Of a stretch of 64,000 nt of DNA, positions 43,661 to 55,215 are shown one piece after another. Under the pieces are notes generated by a model that ran no database searches, was not told where the DNA came from, and worked only from the letters and a program-made list of their open reading frames with translations. The stretch covers positions 1 to 64,000 of the forward strand of contig JBAKBP010007400.1 in assembly GCA_037953745.1 (NCBI GenBank). The letters run 5' to 3'. Position numbers and translations under genes: made by a program. The stretch's first letter is position 1, and the number at the start of each line of letters is the position of its first letter. The stretch is from Lithodes maja. Lineage: Eukaryota > Arthropoda > Malacostraca > Decapoda > Lithodidae.

Positions 43661-44650
43661 CAAATGTTTTTGTATAGCCTAAAATAAACCATAAAATTGT
43701 CATCTTTCAACTGTTGAGGTCATAAATATAAAAAAATCTAATACATTAGGAAAAAATGCGTTAAGAGTTGTGTTAGCGGGTCTATCGTCCCCTTTATTTA
43801 CGTAGTCGCAAGCTCGCAGTTACATTCGCGTCTAATTTGACTGTGGTTATTTGCCCCTGCTGGTGATATATATGATGATGACAATAAGTCATAGGGGGAT
43901 AAAGCCCCTTCAACCCATTATTGTATCTCACGGCCAGGCGTTGGGTAAATTGTTTTGTTACCGGCCGGCGGATTGAGGGTGGCTTTACCAAGTTTACCCC
44001 AGCAGTTAAATTAGAAGCGAATGTAGGCCTAACTGCGAGCGTGCGACTCGGCTATATAAACAAAGCTTTTGGTATGCCCACAACTACAACTCTTACCAAA
44101 ACTGCAATTAGCCTATTTTTTTTTTTTTCAGTCTAGGCTAAATTGTGGAGGCAAAGCAAATGTTTTTGTATAGCCTAAAATAAACCATAAAATTGTCATC
44201 TTTCAACTGTTGAGGTCATAAATATAAAAAAAATCTAATACATTAGGAAAAAATGCGTTAAGAGTTGTGTTAGTGGGTCTATCGTCCCCTTTATTTACGT
44301 AGTCGCACGCTCGCAGTTACATTCGCGTCTAATTTGACTGTGGTTATTTGCCCCTGCTGGTGATATATACAGTATGATGATGACAATAAGTCATAGGGGG
44401 ATAAAGCCCCTTCAACCCATTATTGTATCTCACGGCCAGGCGTTGGGTAAATTGTTTTGTTACCGGCCGGCGGATTGAGGGTGGCTTTACCAAGTTTACC
44501 CCAGCAGTTAAATTAGAAGCGAATGTAGGCCTAACTGCGAGCGTGCGACTAGGCTATATAAACAAAGCTTTTGGTATGCCCACAACTACAACTCTTACCA
44601 AAACTGCAATTAGCCTATTTTTGTTTTGTTTTTTCAGTCTAGGCTAAATT
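43661..44650. repeat. 496-bp tandem duplication containing a TIR MITE
   Basis: Unit 1 (43661-44156) and unit 2 (44157-about 44650) are nearly identical, from CAAATGTTTTTGTATAGCC to the T-rich stretch before TCAGTCTAGGCTAAATTG. Differences seen include an AAG/ACG change, one extra A and a 5-bp CAGTA insertion in unit 2 (44368-44374) at a TA that is intact in unit 1. Confidence 0.88.
43804..44055. mobile_element. Foldback-family MITE with about 34-bp TIRs, unit 1
   Basis: The left end GTCGCAAGCTCGCAGTTACA is inverted at the right end, which reads TGTAGGCCTAACTGCGAGCG and TGCGAC. The right arm carries a 6-bp GGCCTA insertion at a TA (44024-44031). The interior has the family core TGCTGGTGATATATATGATG and CCCATTATTGTATC. 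A second copy lies at about 44302-44567. Confidence 0.7.
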
Positions 44651-45110
44651 GTGGAGGCTAGGCTAAATTATTTAGCTGCAATTAGCCTAGCCTACTTTTG
44701 TTTGTTCTTTCAGTCTAGGCTAAATTGTGGTAGGCTAGGCTAAATTCTTTAACATGTGTACTATTGTGTAGGCCTGTGCTTTCCAATAGAAGTAAAAATA
44801 TGTAGCATAGCCTAATGCAATTTTACTAAAACCCAAGCCTACCTGAATATAGCCCTATGCAGAGCTCAAAAGCAAAAAAAAAAAAAAATATGTTGAGCAG
44901 TGAAATAAAATTAAGCTAGGCCTAGGCCTGGTTTCTCATAGGCCTAATAACCTAATGAAGTATACTATAGCCTAACCTAATTTAAGTTATTTCACAAAAT
45001 ACTAATAGGCCTACGCAGCCCTCCTCATGCATTATTTTCCATTGTAAAATAAGTTTGTGCTTAACTGCAGTAATGAAAGGTAGCCTATAAATAGGCTAGC
45101 CTATGTTGGC
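44651..45110. other. AT-rich stretch, no gene recognised
   Basis: It is dominated by TAGGCTA, TAGCCTA and TAGGCCTA motifs and an A run at 44874-44888. It leads into the right arm of the duplication. Confidence 0.55.
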
Positions 45111-47634
45111 TGTGCAATTGTCTCGATTGGACTATTTTGACCTAATTAGGCCTAAAGCAGCCTGAGTCTATTCCCAAACCCCAAACAGTATACCATGTTA
45201 AGCCCTAGGCTAGGCCTAGGCCTAATCCCACTCTCAATCAAAATTCGAACTGATAAATTCGTACCTACCGGTAGCTAGCGCTGCCTAGGCTAGGCCTATA
45301 TTTTTCGTGAATAGTTATAGAAAATGGTTTAAAGGAAAGAGCATCCTATATTATGTTCAAATAATATGTAATAGCACTGTGTATGGTTGTATTACATTTA
45401 AATAGTGATAGATGTGTATATTAATGGGATAAATACTCCGAAGTTCGCATACATTCAGAAAATTATATTGCAACACTGTTGCCAGATACTAATCAATCCC
45501 ATTATCATTATATCATAATGGATTTTACTCATTTGCATAATTTCAAATACCTAGGACATTAATATAATATTTTCCTATCTTTTTTGTAGTGATATTTGTA
45601 TGATTTAGTGGTATATTGGTGTCTGTCTAGGGTTATAATGCATTGTGAAAGTTACCTCTGCATCTCTGACTTGGTAACAGTTCGGTATGGGTAACCCTGC
45701 TTTCTTTGAGTACTACACAGCAAGAGAAGCTTTCGGTTCTGTGATTACTGTTCAAGGTAAACAACAACTGCTAAATTCGACATCATGTTCAAATAATATG
45801 TAATAGCATTGTCTATGGTTGTATTAGACAACAATCATGATAGGTTTCTATTTTATGTGGATAAATAGTATTAAGCTGAATAAACTAAATACCGAAAGTT
45901 CACTAGAGTGGTTGTTGATACATATGAGGGAGGAAGAAGATAGGAAGGAAGGGCTAGGCAGTGTTGCCAGTTGTATCGCTAGATATTACCGCTAGATGTA
46001 GAGCTATTTACTTCAATTTAGCAGCCATTTTTTCATATCTAGAGAGATTTACTAGGGATAATTTAAAAATGTCAGACATTCTAGTCATATTACATTGTAA
46101 AATTTGCAAAACAAACAAACCAAAACTCTTTAGAAATTGCAGCATTATTCTAACATTGTTTGACTATGTAGCAACATGCTAGCGACTTTTGAGAAAGGAT
46201 CTAGCGGTATTTCGTGGAGACATACTTGGAGGGTGGGAGGGAGGTGGTGGTTGCAGTGGTGCCAGTTGTAAAGCTACATATTACCGCTAAATGTAGAGCT
46301 ATTTACTTCAATCTAGCAGCCATTTCTTTTATATCTAGAGACATTTAATAGGGATAATTTGAAAATTTCAGACATTCTAGTCATACTACATTGTAAAATT
46401 TGCAAAACAAACAAACCAAAACTCTTTAGAAATTGCAGCATTATCCTAACATTGTTTGGCTATGTAGCAACATGCTAGCGACTTTTGAGAAAGGATCTAG
46501 CGGTATTTCGTTGTAACACTTTAGGAGGGTTAAAATACGAGTCACACGGGCAATTGCCAAACTTTAAAGGTCCATATCATTGTTATTAAACTAAGCATTT
46601 GGCAAAGGGAGGAATTGTTAAAAACCTTAGCCAATACTCTGTCATTCACCAAAAATAAATTTGAATTTATCATTATTATTTGGTAGGGTAGGTATGTATA
46701 GGTAGGTTGGCTAAATAATTGCTGGAATTCGTAGAGACTCGAACGGTTTTGAGAGAGTTAAATAAAAAAACAAAAGATAGGACTGAATTATAAAGAAATT
46801 ATGTTATTAAGCAAAACTGGGGGATGCGTGGAAGCCTATAGACTGTAGACGTAAAATTTGTGTGGGTAGCGAATTCGGTTTTAAAGTAATTTAAGAATAG
46901 ACAGTTTTCAATGCTGCGGCCAAATTATTCCACCCATTTATATTGTTTTGGTATCAAAACGTTCGGAATCGCGAGCCTCACCCAACTACGCAAGCATGGC
47001 TCTGATCATCGGCGTAGTTTTCAAGATGTGGAATTTTAAGTGGAATTCAAGGTTTTTTCAAGATTGCCGGAAAAAACCAACGTGCAAAAGCAAAACCTTC
47101 TCTATAAAATTTGCGGAGCATTAGTAGGGAAGTGCGTATGCCAAAGCCCAGTCGTTTCCTGTGAGTGGGAGAGACGGTATTTAGGCGTCAAGTTTTTCGG
47201 GAAATCGGCTGCCATGGGCCTGTTTGGCCGCCATGCCGGATGTTTAGCATATCAAAAGTTGCCCAATACAAAAACGCACCTCCTGTGAAAGTTTGATCCC
47301 GATCCAAAAAGCGGTTCTGGAGTTATTGCGTCGAAACCAGCGCGTAAGAAGAATTTGGATGAAATTCCAGGTTTAATGATTACAATAGGGGTTCCCCGTA
47401 GGGGACGAACCCCTAATAATTAAAGTTGCAAGCAACGTTGTGCGGGGTTCGAGCGGGGTTGCACTCAGGGTATTGTGTTGGATACAAGGGCTGTTCCACA
47501 TATATCAAAATATCATGTATCTTATCGGGCATGGAGAAAGTACAGAAGGAATATAGTGTAGCCATTTTGGCTATGGCCACTTAGACCATTAAGGAGTGTG
47601 ACCATTTTGGTTAAAGCTATTAATCCTGTACGAG
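45111..47634. other. Right-arm non-coding stretch
   Basis: Partner of 4391-6894 with the same two-unit tandem duplication (about 45962-46520) and the hairpin near 47388-47422. No gene is supported. Confidence 0.6.
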
Positions 47635-47645
47635 TTGTTGTTCCC

Positions 47646-50600
47646 TAAGCTGCCTGGCCGAACAGCCCCGAGTCCCTAAGGAAGGCCATGGCCATGATCG
47701 GGCTTACCCACAGAGCTCTCATTGAGTGTAGATTGTGTTGTTGGCGTAAGTGGTTGTGCGAAATGCAGTCTTCTATGATGTGTTTAATGGTATGGGGTGC
47801 TGTGTTACATCCCGGGCAGGCGTCGACAACGGAGTCATCCAGTCTCTTCTGATAGCTCAGGAGAGCTGGATGGTGTCCGCATCTCAGCCTGGCCAGGTGG
47901 ACTCTGTCCTCGCGAGGAAGGGAGGATTAGGAAGGATGGATTTCGGGAGGTCGTGCTTGCAGCTGCGTGTTGTCTGTGACCGAGTGGATGGATCGGCGAG
48001 AGATATGAGTATGGATGTGCTTTTGGAAGTTGGTTCGGGGTGGGCAGGGAGGGAGAGAGGACAGTAATTGTGTGTGATACCGTGTGCTGGGTGTTGTTTT
48101 GATATTTCTTGGTGTCTGTGGGTGTGTTGCCATGTAGTTTAGTGGGTGGTCTTGGTTCGTGGAGGCTGCTGCCAGGAATTGAGTGCCTCTCATGTCCAGA
48201 TGGTCTTTGACTTTGAGGATTTTGGTTTCTTGATGTAGGTGATCTGTGGGTGCAGTAGCTGTGCAGCCTGCAATGATCTTCAGGGCTTTGTTTTGAATAG
48301 TCTGTAAGGTCTTATGATGTGTTTCAGCTAGGTTAGAAGCCCAGGCTGGGCTTGCATATTCCATCACTGATCTTATGTATTGTTTATATACTGTGGTGGT
48401 AGTTTCTTTGTTGTGTCCAAATTTTGTGTGACCAAGTGACCTGAGGGCGTTAAGTCTGGGTGTCAGTTTCTTTTTAATGTTTGTGGTGTGCTGTTTGAAT
48501 GTCATATGAGTATCATATGTTACTCCTAGGATTTTGGGTGTGTGTGTATGTGTTAGGGGTGTGTTGTTTATGGTGAGTTGAGGGATGTATTTGTGTTCTC
48601 CTGTCCAGCTTGTGAGCAGGGTTGCGGTGGATTTAGCTGCGGCTAGATTAAGTCTGTTTGTAGTGCACCAGCCATGTAGTGTGTTGAGATAGGGTTGAAG
48701 GAGATCTGTTGCTCTTTTTGGGTCATGGTGTGTGCATGTGAGTGTTATGTCATCTGCATAGGAGGCTAAGTTTATTTGGGGCGTATTGGGTGTAGTTATA
48801 TCGTGCATGTACAGATTGAAGAGTGCGGGCGATAGGACGGATCCTTGTGGGACTCCGTTTGGAAAGTTTCTGATTTTAGATGACTGACCAGCAAAAGATA
48901 CGTGTGCACATCTTCCTGCTAGGAAGTTGGCCAGCCACCTTTTTGTGTTGTTGTGCATGTTTGTGTTGTACATTTTGTTTGTTAGGTTGTGGCGGGGGAT
49001 GGCATCGAAGGCTTTACTAATGTCGAGTGTGGCTAATAGTGATCTGTGTGGTGGTCTAGCTGAGTTGATGCCGTCAAAACCTCATTGTGTAAGGTCTGTG
49101 AGAAGTGTGTTTGTGGAGTGCAGTTGCCTAAAGCCATGTTGTGTTGGAGCTAGGGGTAGGTTGGGTGTAATTAGTTGTAATACTAGGCGTTCCATGACTT
49201 TGGAGGGGGAGCAAAGGAGTGTGATGGGGCGGTGCGAGGAGGGTAGCGTGGGGTCTTTGTTGGGTTTGGGGAATGTGGTGATGAGACCATGCTTCCAAAT
49301 GTCTGGTATTGTGTTGTGTGAATAACTGTAGTTTGATATGTTAGTGAGTGCTTGTATGCCTTGTGGTCCCAGGTGTCTGAGGTGTATGTTGCTTATGTTG
49401 TCTAGGCCACAATCGGGTGAGTGCTTGAGATTGTTGATGATATGCTTTGTCTGGTGATTGGTGAAGGGTGTATAGTCAGGGTCTGTGGGGAATTGTCTCT
49501 TACGTCGGATGACACGTCGGTCGTCTTTGTGAGGTTTTAGGTGGCTGACATGTGAGAAGTGATTGATGAGAGTGTTTGCTTGTTGTTTACATGAAGGAGT
49601 AGAGTCTGTTGTTGTGATTGCAGCATGTGATTGTGTTGTGTTGCTGTTGGAAAGTGTGATGCTGTTTAGTGTTTTGTAGAGTTTTTTGGGGTTTGTTTTG
49701 TGATCAAGTGTCTGTAGGAAGTTATTCAAATTTAGTTTTTGTTGTTCTTGTATTTTGTTGTTAGTTTGGGTTTTGAGTGCTTGGATTTGTTGTGTGATGT
49801 CTTGTGTGTGGGGTGCTGGGGAGTATTTCAGTATGTCGCATTGTCTGATGAGGTTTTGAATTTCTGGTGTGAAGTTGGGGTTGTGTCTTTCTTTGTTACC
49901 TCTTGGAATGTGTTTCTTGTCAGGGTTTTGGATAGTTTTATTGAGTATGTGTACAGCATTGTTGATGTTAGTGATGGGTGTACTGTTTAGAGTTGTGAAG
50001 TGTTGTTCTGTCTCATTTGTGAATGCTTCCCAGTTAGCTCTTTTATAATTGGTGTATGTGTTTGTGGCTAGCTGGGGTGAGTCTGGTTTTGGTGGTGATA
50101 ATGATCGGGAGGTGACCAGAGCCTAAGGTTCTGACCACCCTCCAGGATGTTGTGGGGGCGAGTTCTGGGGAGCAAAAGGTGATGTCTGGAGATGATGGGT
50201 TATAGAGGGCTTGGTGAGGAATATGGGTATGTTGATGGATGTCGTTAAGGATGATGAGGTTATCAGTTTGGTTTTGTAGTACCAGCCCTCTGTCTGTGTC
50301 GGGGTTGTCGACAAACCAGGCCGACGTCTTGGCGTTGAAGTCACTACCCAGGATGATGTGTGGGGTGTTTGTGATGTGTTGTAAGTGTGGTCTGTATTCA
50401 TTTGGTACTGTAGGGGATGTATGTGTTTATGATGGTTATGTTGGAGTTGTTGCCAGTGCGTATTTTAATTGATTGTATTTCTGTTGTGTTATCATTTGGG
50501 GGGAGGAGGATTTGGTTTGTACACTGGTAACTATGTATGATATTTCTTTGTGTACCAGGGTGATGAGTCCACCGCCTCCGCCGACAGCCCGGTCTTGTCT

Positions 50601-51388
50601 GATGGTGGTGAAATCATGAAATGTGGGTGTTTTTTGTGTTGTGCGGAGTTTTGTTTCTTGTAAGATGGCAATGTGTATGTTGTGTTGTTTGATGAAGTGT
50701 GAGAGTTTGTGTTCTTTGTGTTGATGCCATCTATGTTCAATTGGAGAATGTTAATGTTATGTGCACGATGTATGTTGGGTGCTGCTGCACGAGGATGGGG
50801 TGGGGGTGGGGGGTGAGGGAGGGGCTGGGGGTTGGGATGGGTGAGGTGGGGGTGGGGATTGGGGAGCAGGAGATGGGGGTTGGAATGGATTAGGATGGGG
50901 TGTGGTGTGTTGAGTTGAGGATGTGGAGGGTATGGGAAGGTTAGGTGGGTTAGGGAGGAGAGGTGGACGGGTTTTAGGGGGGGGAGTGGATGATATGGGA
51001 AGGTTAGGTGGGTTGGGGAGGAGAGGTGAACGGGTTTTCGGCGAGGGATTTGACTTGGAGAGGGAGGGGCATGAGGAACAGGTCCAGGTGTTCGTGTAGT
51101 GTTTCTTGGAGGCAAGTGATGTGCAGGTGAAGTGAGTCCAGTTCCTGCATGAATTGCAGAGAACTGAACCCTTAGTGTGGCGACTTGAAGTGATGGGTTT
51201 TGAGCAAGTTGGACATATGTATGTGTAGCTAAATCCGGGGTTGCTCTCAATGTCTCCAGCTTGAAGAAGTCTTCGAGAAATGACAGCCGGAGAGTCATTT
51301 CTCGGTGTAGGAAAAACTGTGTGATGTGTGTGTGTGTGGTGTGAGAGGTGTGGAAATTCCCGGCGCGACCGAAGCCGCTCCAAAGACT
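47646..51388 (-). pseudogene. 2A-bearing non-LTR retrotransposon, right copy
   Basis: Same insertion as 6906-10925, between perfect 11-bp CCTGTACGAGT repeats (47635-47645 and 51389-51399), with a shorter AAC tail. The RT region is better preserved here because no SINE interrupts it: GVPQGSVLSPALFNLYMHD and YADD read in one frame (48973-47927) with the C-terminal third. The PHD-like finger (CPTCSKP ... CNSCRNWTHFTC) is present at about 51225-51070. The frame containing it has no ATG; the usual upstream ATG is out of frame owing to a 2-bp change in a GT run near 51330. Other frame breaks lie near 49730, 50120 and 50530. The 2A motif has lost its last proline. Confidence 0.85.
51231..51254 (-). 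other. 2A-type motif, broken at the terminal proline
   Basis: The motif reads DIESNPGF instead of DIESNPGP, and the preceding LLLAG is LLQAG. The proline after the skip site is essential in known 2A peptides, so no skipping is expected. Confidence 0.8.
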
Positions 51389-51399
51389 CCTGTACGAGT

Positions 51400-51988
51400 A
51401 GGCATAATTGCCCGAAATTGCCTTCATTCCCTGCTCATTTTCATGCATAAGCAAAAGCCAGAGCGTAATTCAATCGTGTATTCGTGAAAGTACGGTAATA
51501 GCTTTCAAATTACTCCTGAATCATCCCTGTACGACGTCTGGGTTTCTTGTAAGGATCTTGCAAACGAAGGGCAAAATTGCTAAAAATTACCAAATCCGAT
51601 AGGCGAAATCGCTAAATATTACCAACTATTTTCTGTTTTCGCTATGTGTGACGCTGCACATAAGTGAGCTCTCTCTCACACAAACCTCAGTGTCGTGGCG
51701 GGGCCTGTAGGCTCCGGCTGACGTCCATCCGTGCTGCTTGCAAAAGCTGGCCTGGCTCACAGGCTACAAAATAGCCGGAAAATCGTCTCCGTCATATGAG
51801 GGGCCCCGCGGGAATGGGGTTAAGAAGTGTGGTTGTTTTGATTATTTGATAGGGTCACCATAAGGGTAATGGTGTGGCATTTTTTCTGTACAGAAGCTTG
51901 GCCTTTTTGGTTGGGGCTTCTTAGGAATGTGACCTTTTTCGTTAGCTATGGAGAAACTGCAGAGGTACAAATTATTATAAGCAACCTC
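51400..51988. other. Right-arm non-coding stretch
   Basis: Partner of 10937-11531. It ends at the single ATGTTAAAAATAT (51989-52001), the empty site for the left arm's RTE pair. No gene is supported. Confidence 0.6.
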
Positions 51989-52277
51989 ATGTTAAAAATA
52001 TCTTATATATTTTTGTTTAGCTTTACTTGGCATTCTTCTTCCTCTATGTATCTAGCAATTTAACCCCCTCAAACTCCTTATGACGCGATGGTGTGGTAAT
52101 TACCCCGGGCCAAAAAGCTCTAAAAGACGATAGAGTGATAACTCAAGCGAGCTTGAAATACGCAGGCGTTTCGTTCATGGTCACCCCTTCGGGGATCAAG
52201 GTGTCCGGCAATATATACCGGTAGGGTATAGATAAATTCATTTTTGGGCATTTCTTACATTTTATTTATCCTGTTAA

Positions 52278-52757
52278 CCCTCCAGCCCCGGCTATGTAAT
52301 ATATATATATTCCCTGAAACCCGGGTGTTTTGGCCGAAAAACGTCTACGCCTAGGCTACCGTATCTTTCTTATTCTGACTGCTTCCGCATTCCTGTGCAT
52401 CCCCAAGCGTAGATGTGTTTATTACCTGTACAATGGCGTTAAGTAGAGCTCTCTAAGTCAAGTGGTTGAGTTGTGATGACGATTTCAGTGGAGATAACTT
52501 TATGGCAAAAACAGCCACTTTACACTACTTTTCGATACTTAACAACAACATACAGGCACACACGAACAAGCGACGCACTCCTTCTTGTGGCCGGAGATGC
52601 GGGGCATCGGTCCAGCCGGCTGTTGTTTACATGCGTCGGAGCGACGCTTCGCACACCAAGCTCACAGGCTTTCAACCACTGGGCGTTAAAGAGCCCTTCC
52701 GGGCAGCTCGTGTATGCTTTTTTATGGGCGTTCAAGAGCCCTTCCGGGAACGAAGGG
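52278..52757. mobile_element. TTAA-flanked MITE (480 bp) in the right arm
   Basis: TTAA at 52274-52277 and 52758-52761 bracket the insert; the left arm has one TTAA at the same place (18221-18224, CCTGTTAAAGTGC). Ends are CCCTCCAGCCCCGGCTATG and a right end finishing TCCGGGAACGAAGGG, with an imperfect inverted repeat. The left terminus resembles that of the element at 56268 (AGCCCCGGCTA shared). The short open frames at 52466-52826 have no recognisable domain. Confidence 0.88.
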
Positions 52758-53070
52758 TTAAAGTGCTTGATTGATTTTTGTGCTAATGTAGTTAGTATTT
52801 GGTGTAATTTTACATATTTCAGCTAAATCTGAAGAGCACTTGCAATTTATTTTTGCATGTTCAGTAAGTATTGCTGGGGAAAGGGTTAACGTATTCATCT
52901 TTTGGGGTATTTATTCTATGTTTTTATCCTGTTTCTGTGATTGATTGAGTTTTGTGCTAATGTAGTTGGTATTTGGTATAATTTTACATATTTTAGATAA
53001 ATCAGAAGAGCACATGCAATATATTTGGGCATTTTCAGTCAGTATTGCTGGAGAAACGGTTAACATACAG

Positions 53071-54510
53071 TATTCATCATAGGAAGGGAAGAGGATGCGT
53101 AGCTCAGATCTTTGCCCTGAAATATGTTGTGGAGAAATATCTTGAGAAGGGACAAAAGTTGTATGCTGCCTTAATGGACGTGGAGAAGGCCTATGACAGA
53201 GTTGATAGAGAAGGTACCGGTATGTAGAAAGTATTTGGAATATACGGAGCAGATAGCAAGTTGCTGAAAGCAGTGAAAAGCATGTATGAGGGTGCAAAGG
53301 TGTCAGTATGTGTTGAGAATGAACAGAGCGAGTTCTTTGATCTGAATTTTGTGTTAAAGAAAGGGTGTGTGATGTCCCCGTGGTTATTCAATATATACTG
53401 AACTGTATATGGATGGAGTCATAAAAGAAATGCAAGGATGAGCAGTGGATGTTGGTGTACCAATAATAAGGGAAGGCAACGAGTGGAATGACAGAGTTGA
53501 TAGAGAAGGTACCGTATGTGGAAAGTACTGAGAATATAATTATGGAGTACCGGTAGATGGCAAGTTGCTGAAAGCAGTGAAGAGTATGTATGAGAGTGCA
53601 AAGGTATCAGTACGTGTGAAGAATGAACAGAGGGAGTTCTTTGATCTGAATGTTTGGTAAAGCAAGGGTGTGTGATGTCCCGATGGTTGTTCTATATATA
53701 CAGTATATGGATGGAGTCATAAAAGAAATACAAGGAAGAGCAGTGGATGTTTGTGTACTGCTGTTTGCTGACGATATGAATGGGAGTTGCAGGGTCTGGT
53801 AAATATGTTTGGAACAGTGTGCGAAAAATGGAATCTGAAGGTAAATGCGGGGTGAAGCCACAGAGTGTGAGATGAAGTTGAACGGTCAGGCTATGGAGAT
53901 TGTCAGCTCATTTAAGTATCTTGGCAGTGTACAGAGTAAAGATGGGAGTATGGATGAAGAAGTGTGGGAGAGGGTGCAACAGGGGAAGAGGGTTGTAGGA
54001 ATGCTGAAAGCAGTAACATGAAATAGGGTGGTCAGCATGGAACTGAAGAAGTCATTGCATGACAGTGTGATAATCCCGACACTGACTTACGGAAGCGAAG
54101 CATGGACGTTGTTGGAGAGATTCAAACCAAGAGTGAAAGGGATGGAAATTAGTTACTTGAGAAGTGTGCGCAGAGTTACATGGAGGGATAGACAGACGAA
54201 TGAGGAAGTACGAGAGAGGTGTGGTGTGAATGGAATGGAAAGTGCGAAAAAGAACACCTTGAGATCGTTCGGCCATGTGGAACGTATGGGAAGCGAGAGA
54301 ATGACTAAGAGCGTGTACGAGTGAGGTGGAAGGACAGAGGGAGAAATAAACCGAGAGAGAGGTGGAAGGATGGAGTTAAGAAGTATATGCGTGAAAGCGG
54401 TGCTGGATGGGAGGAGGGGCATCGACTGACTGGGGACAGAGGTGCATTGGGGTGTTTCGTTCGTGGCCAATCCTTCGGGGATCAAGGCGTCCGTCAATAG
54501 ATAGATAGAT
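53071..54510 (+). pseudogene. Decayed RTE copy, right arm
   Basis: Partner of 18366-19525. It carries an additional RTE segment (about 53215-53500) absent from the left arm, so parts of the finger-palm region occur twice, each opening with GACAGAGTTGATAGAGAAGG. TACCGGTA occurs at 53215-53222 and 53548-53555 and TACCGTA at 53510-53516, where related copies have none. The terminal hairpin and an ATAG tail (54497-54508) are kept. Stops and frameshifts throughout. Confidence 0.85.
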
Positions 54511-54617
54511 AAATTCATCTTTAGGGCTATTTCTTACATTTTCTTTTTCCTGTTAGTGTACTTTATTAAATTTTTTGGTAATGTAGTTGGTAATTGGTGT
54601 AATTTTACATATTTTCA

Positions 54618-54965
54618 GATAAAGGATGTCAACAGAATAACAAATGATGAGCTGAAGAGACGTTTAGGTATAAAGAGTATTAGCGATGAGATGCGTACAA
54701 GTAAACTGGGATGGTATCGACATGTGGAGAGAATGGATGAACAAAATTGGGTGAAAAGATGCAGGTCTGCGATTGTGGAGGGAGCTGCACCAAGGGTGGA
54801 CCGAGTAAGACCTGGGATCGGACTATATGTGCCGATCTCAAATCCAAAAACTTGACAAGTAAAGCATCCCTCAACAGGGTTGCCTGGAATGCCGCCATTA
54901 GGAAAAGAGACTGAAGCTGCACGTCTGTGTGGAGCAATCAGTCTTAAAATGTTATGTACGTATGT
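54618..54965 (+). pseudogene. 3' end of the second RTE-type family, right arm
   Basis: Partner of 19630-19985: DVNRITNDELKRRLG, SKLGWYRHVERMDEQNW and VEGAAPR in one frame, then a frame change. It ends in the ATGT-type tail. A 5'-truncated dead fragment. Confidence 0.7.
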
Positions 54966-55215
54966 ATGTATAAATCAGAAGAGCACATGCAATCTATTTA
55001 GGCATTTTCAGTCAGTATTGCTGGGTAAAGGGTTAATATATTTATCTTTTGGAGTATTTCTTCCATTTATTTATCCTGTTAGTGAGTTTTATTGATTTCA
55101 GTGCTACTGTAGTGGTATTTGGTGTAATTTTACATATTTTAGATAAATCTGAAGTGGACATGCAATATATTTGGGCATTTTCAGTCAGTATTGCTGGGGA
55201 AACGGTTAGCATACT

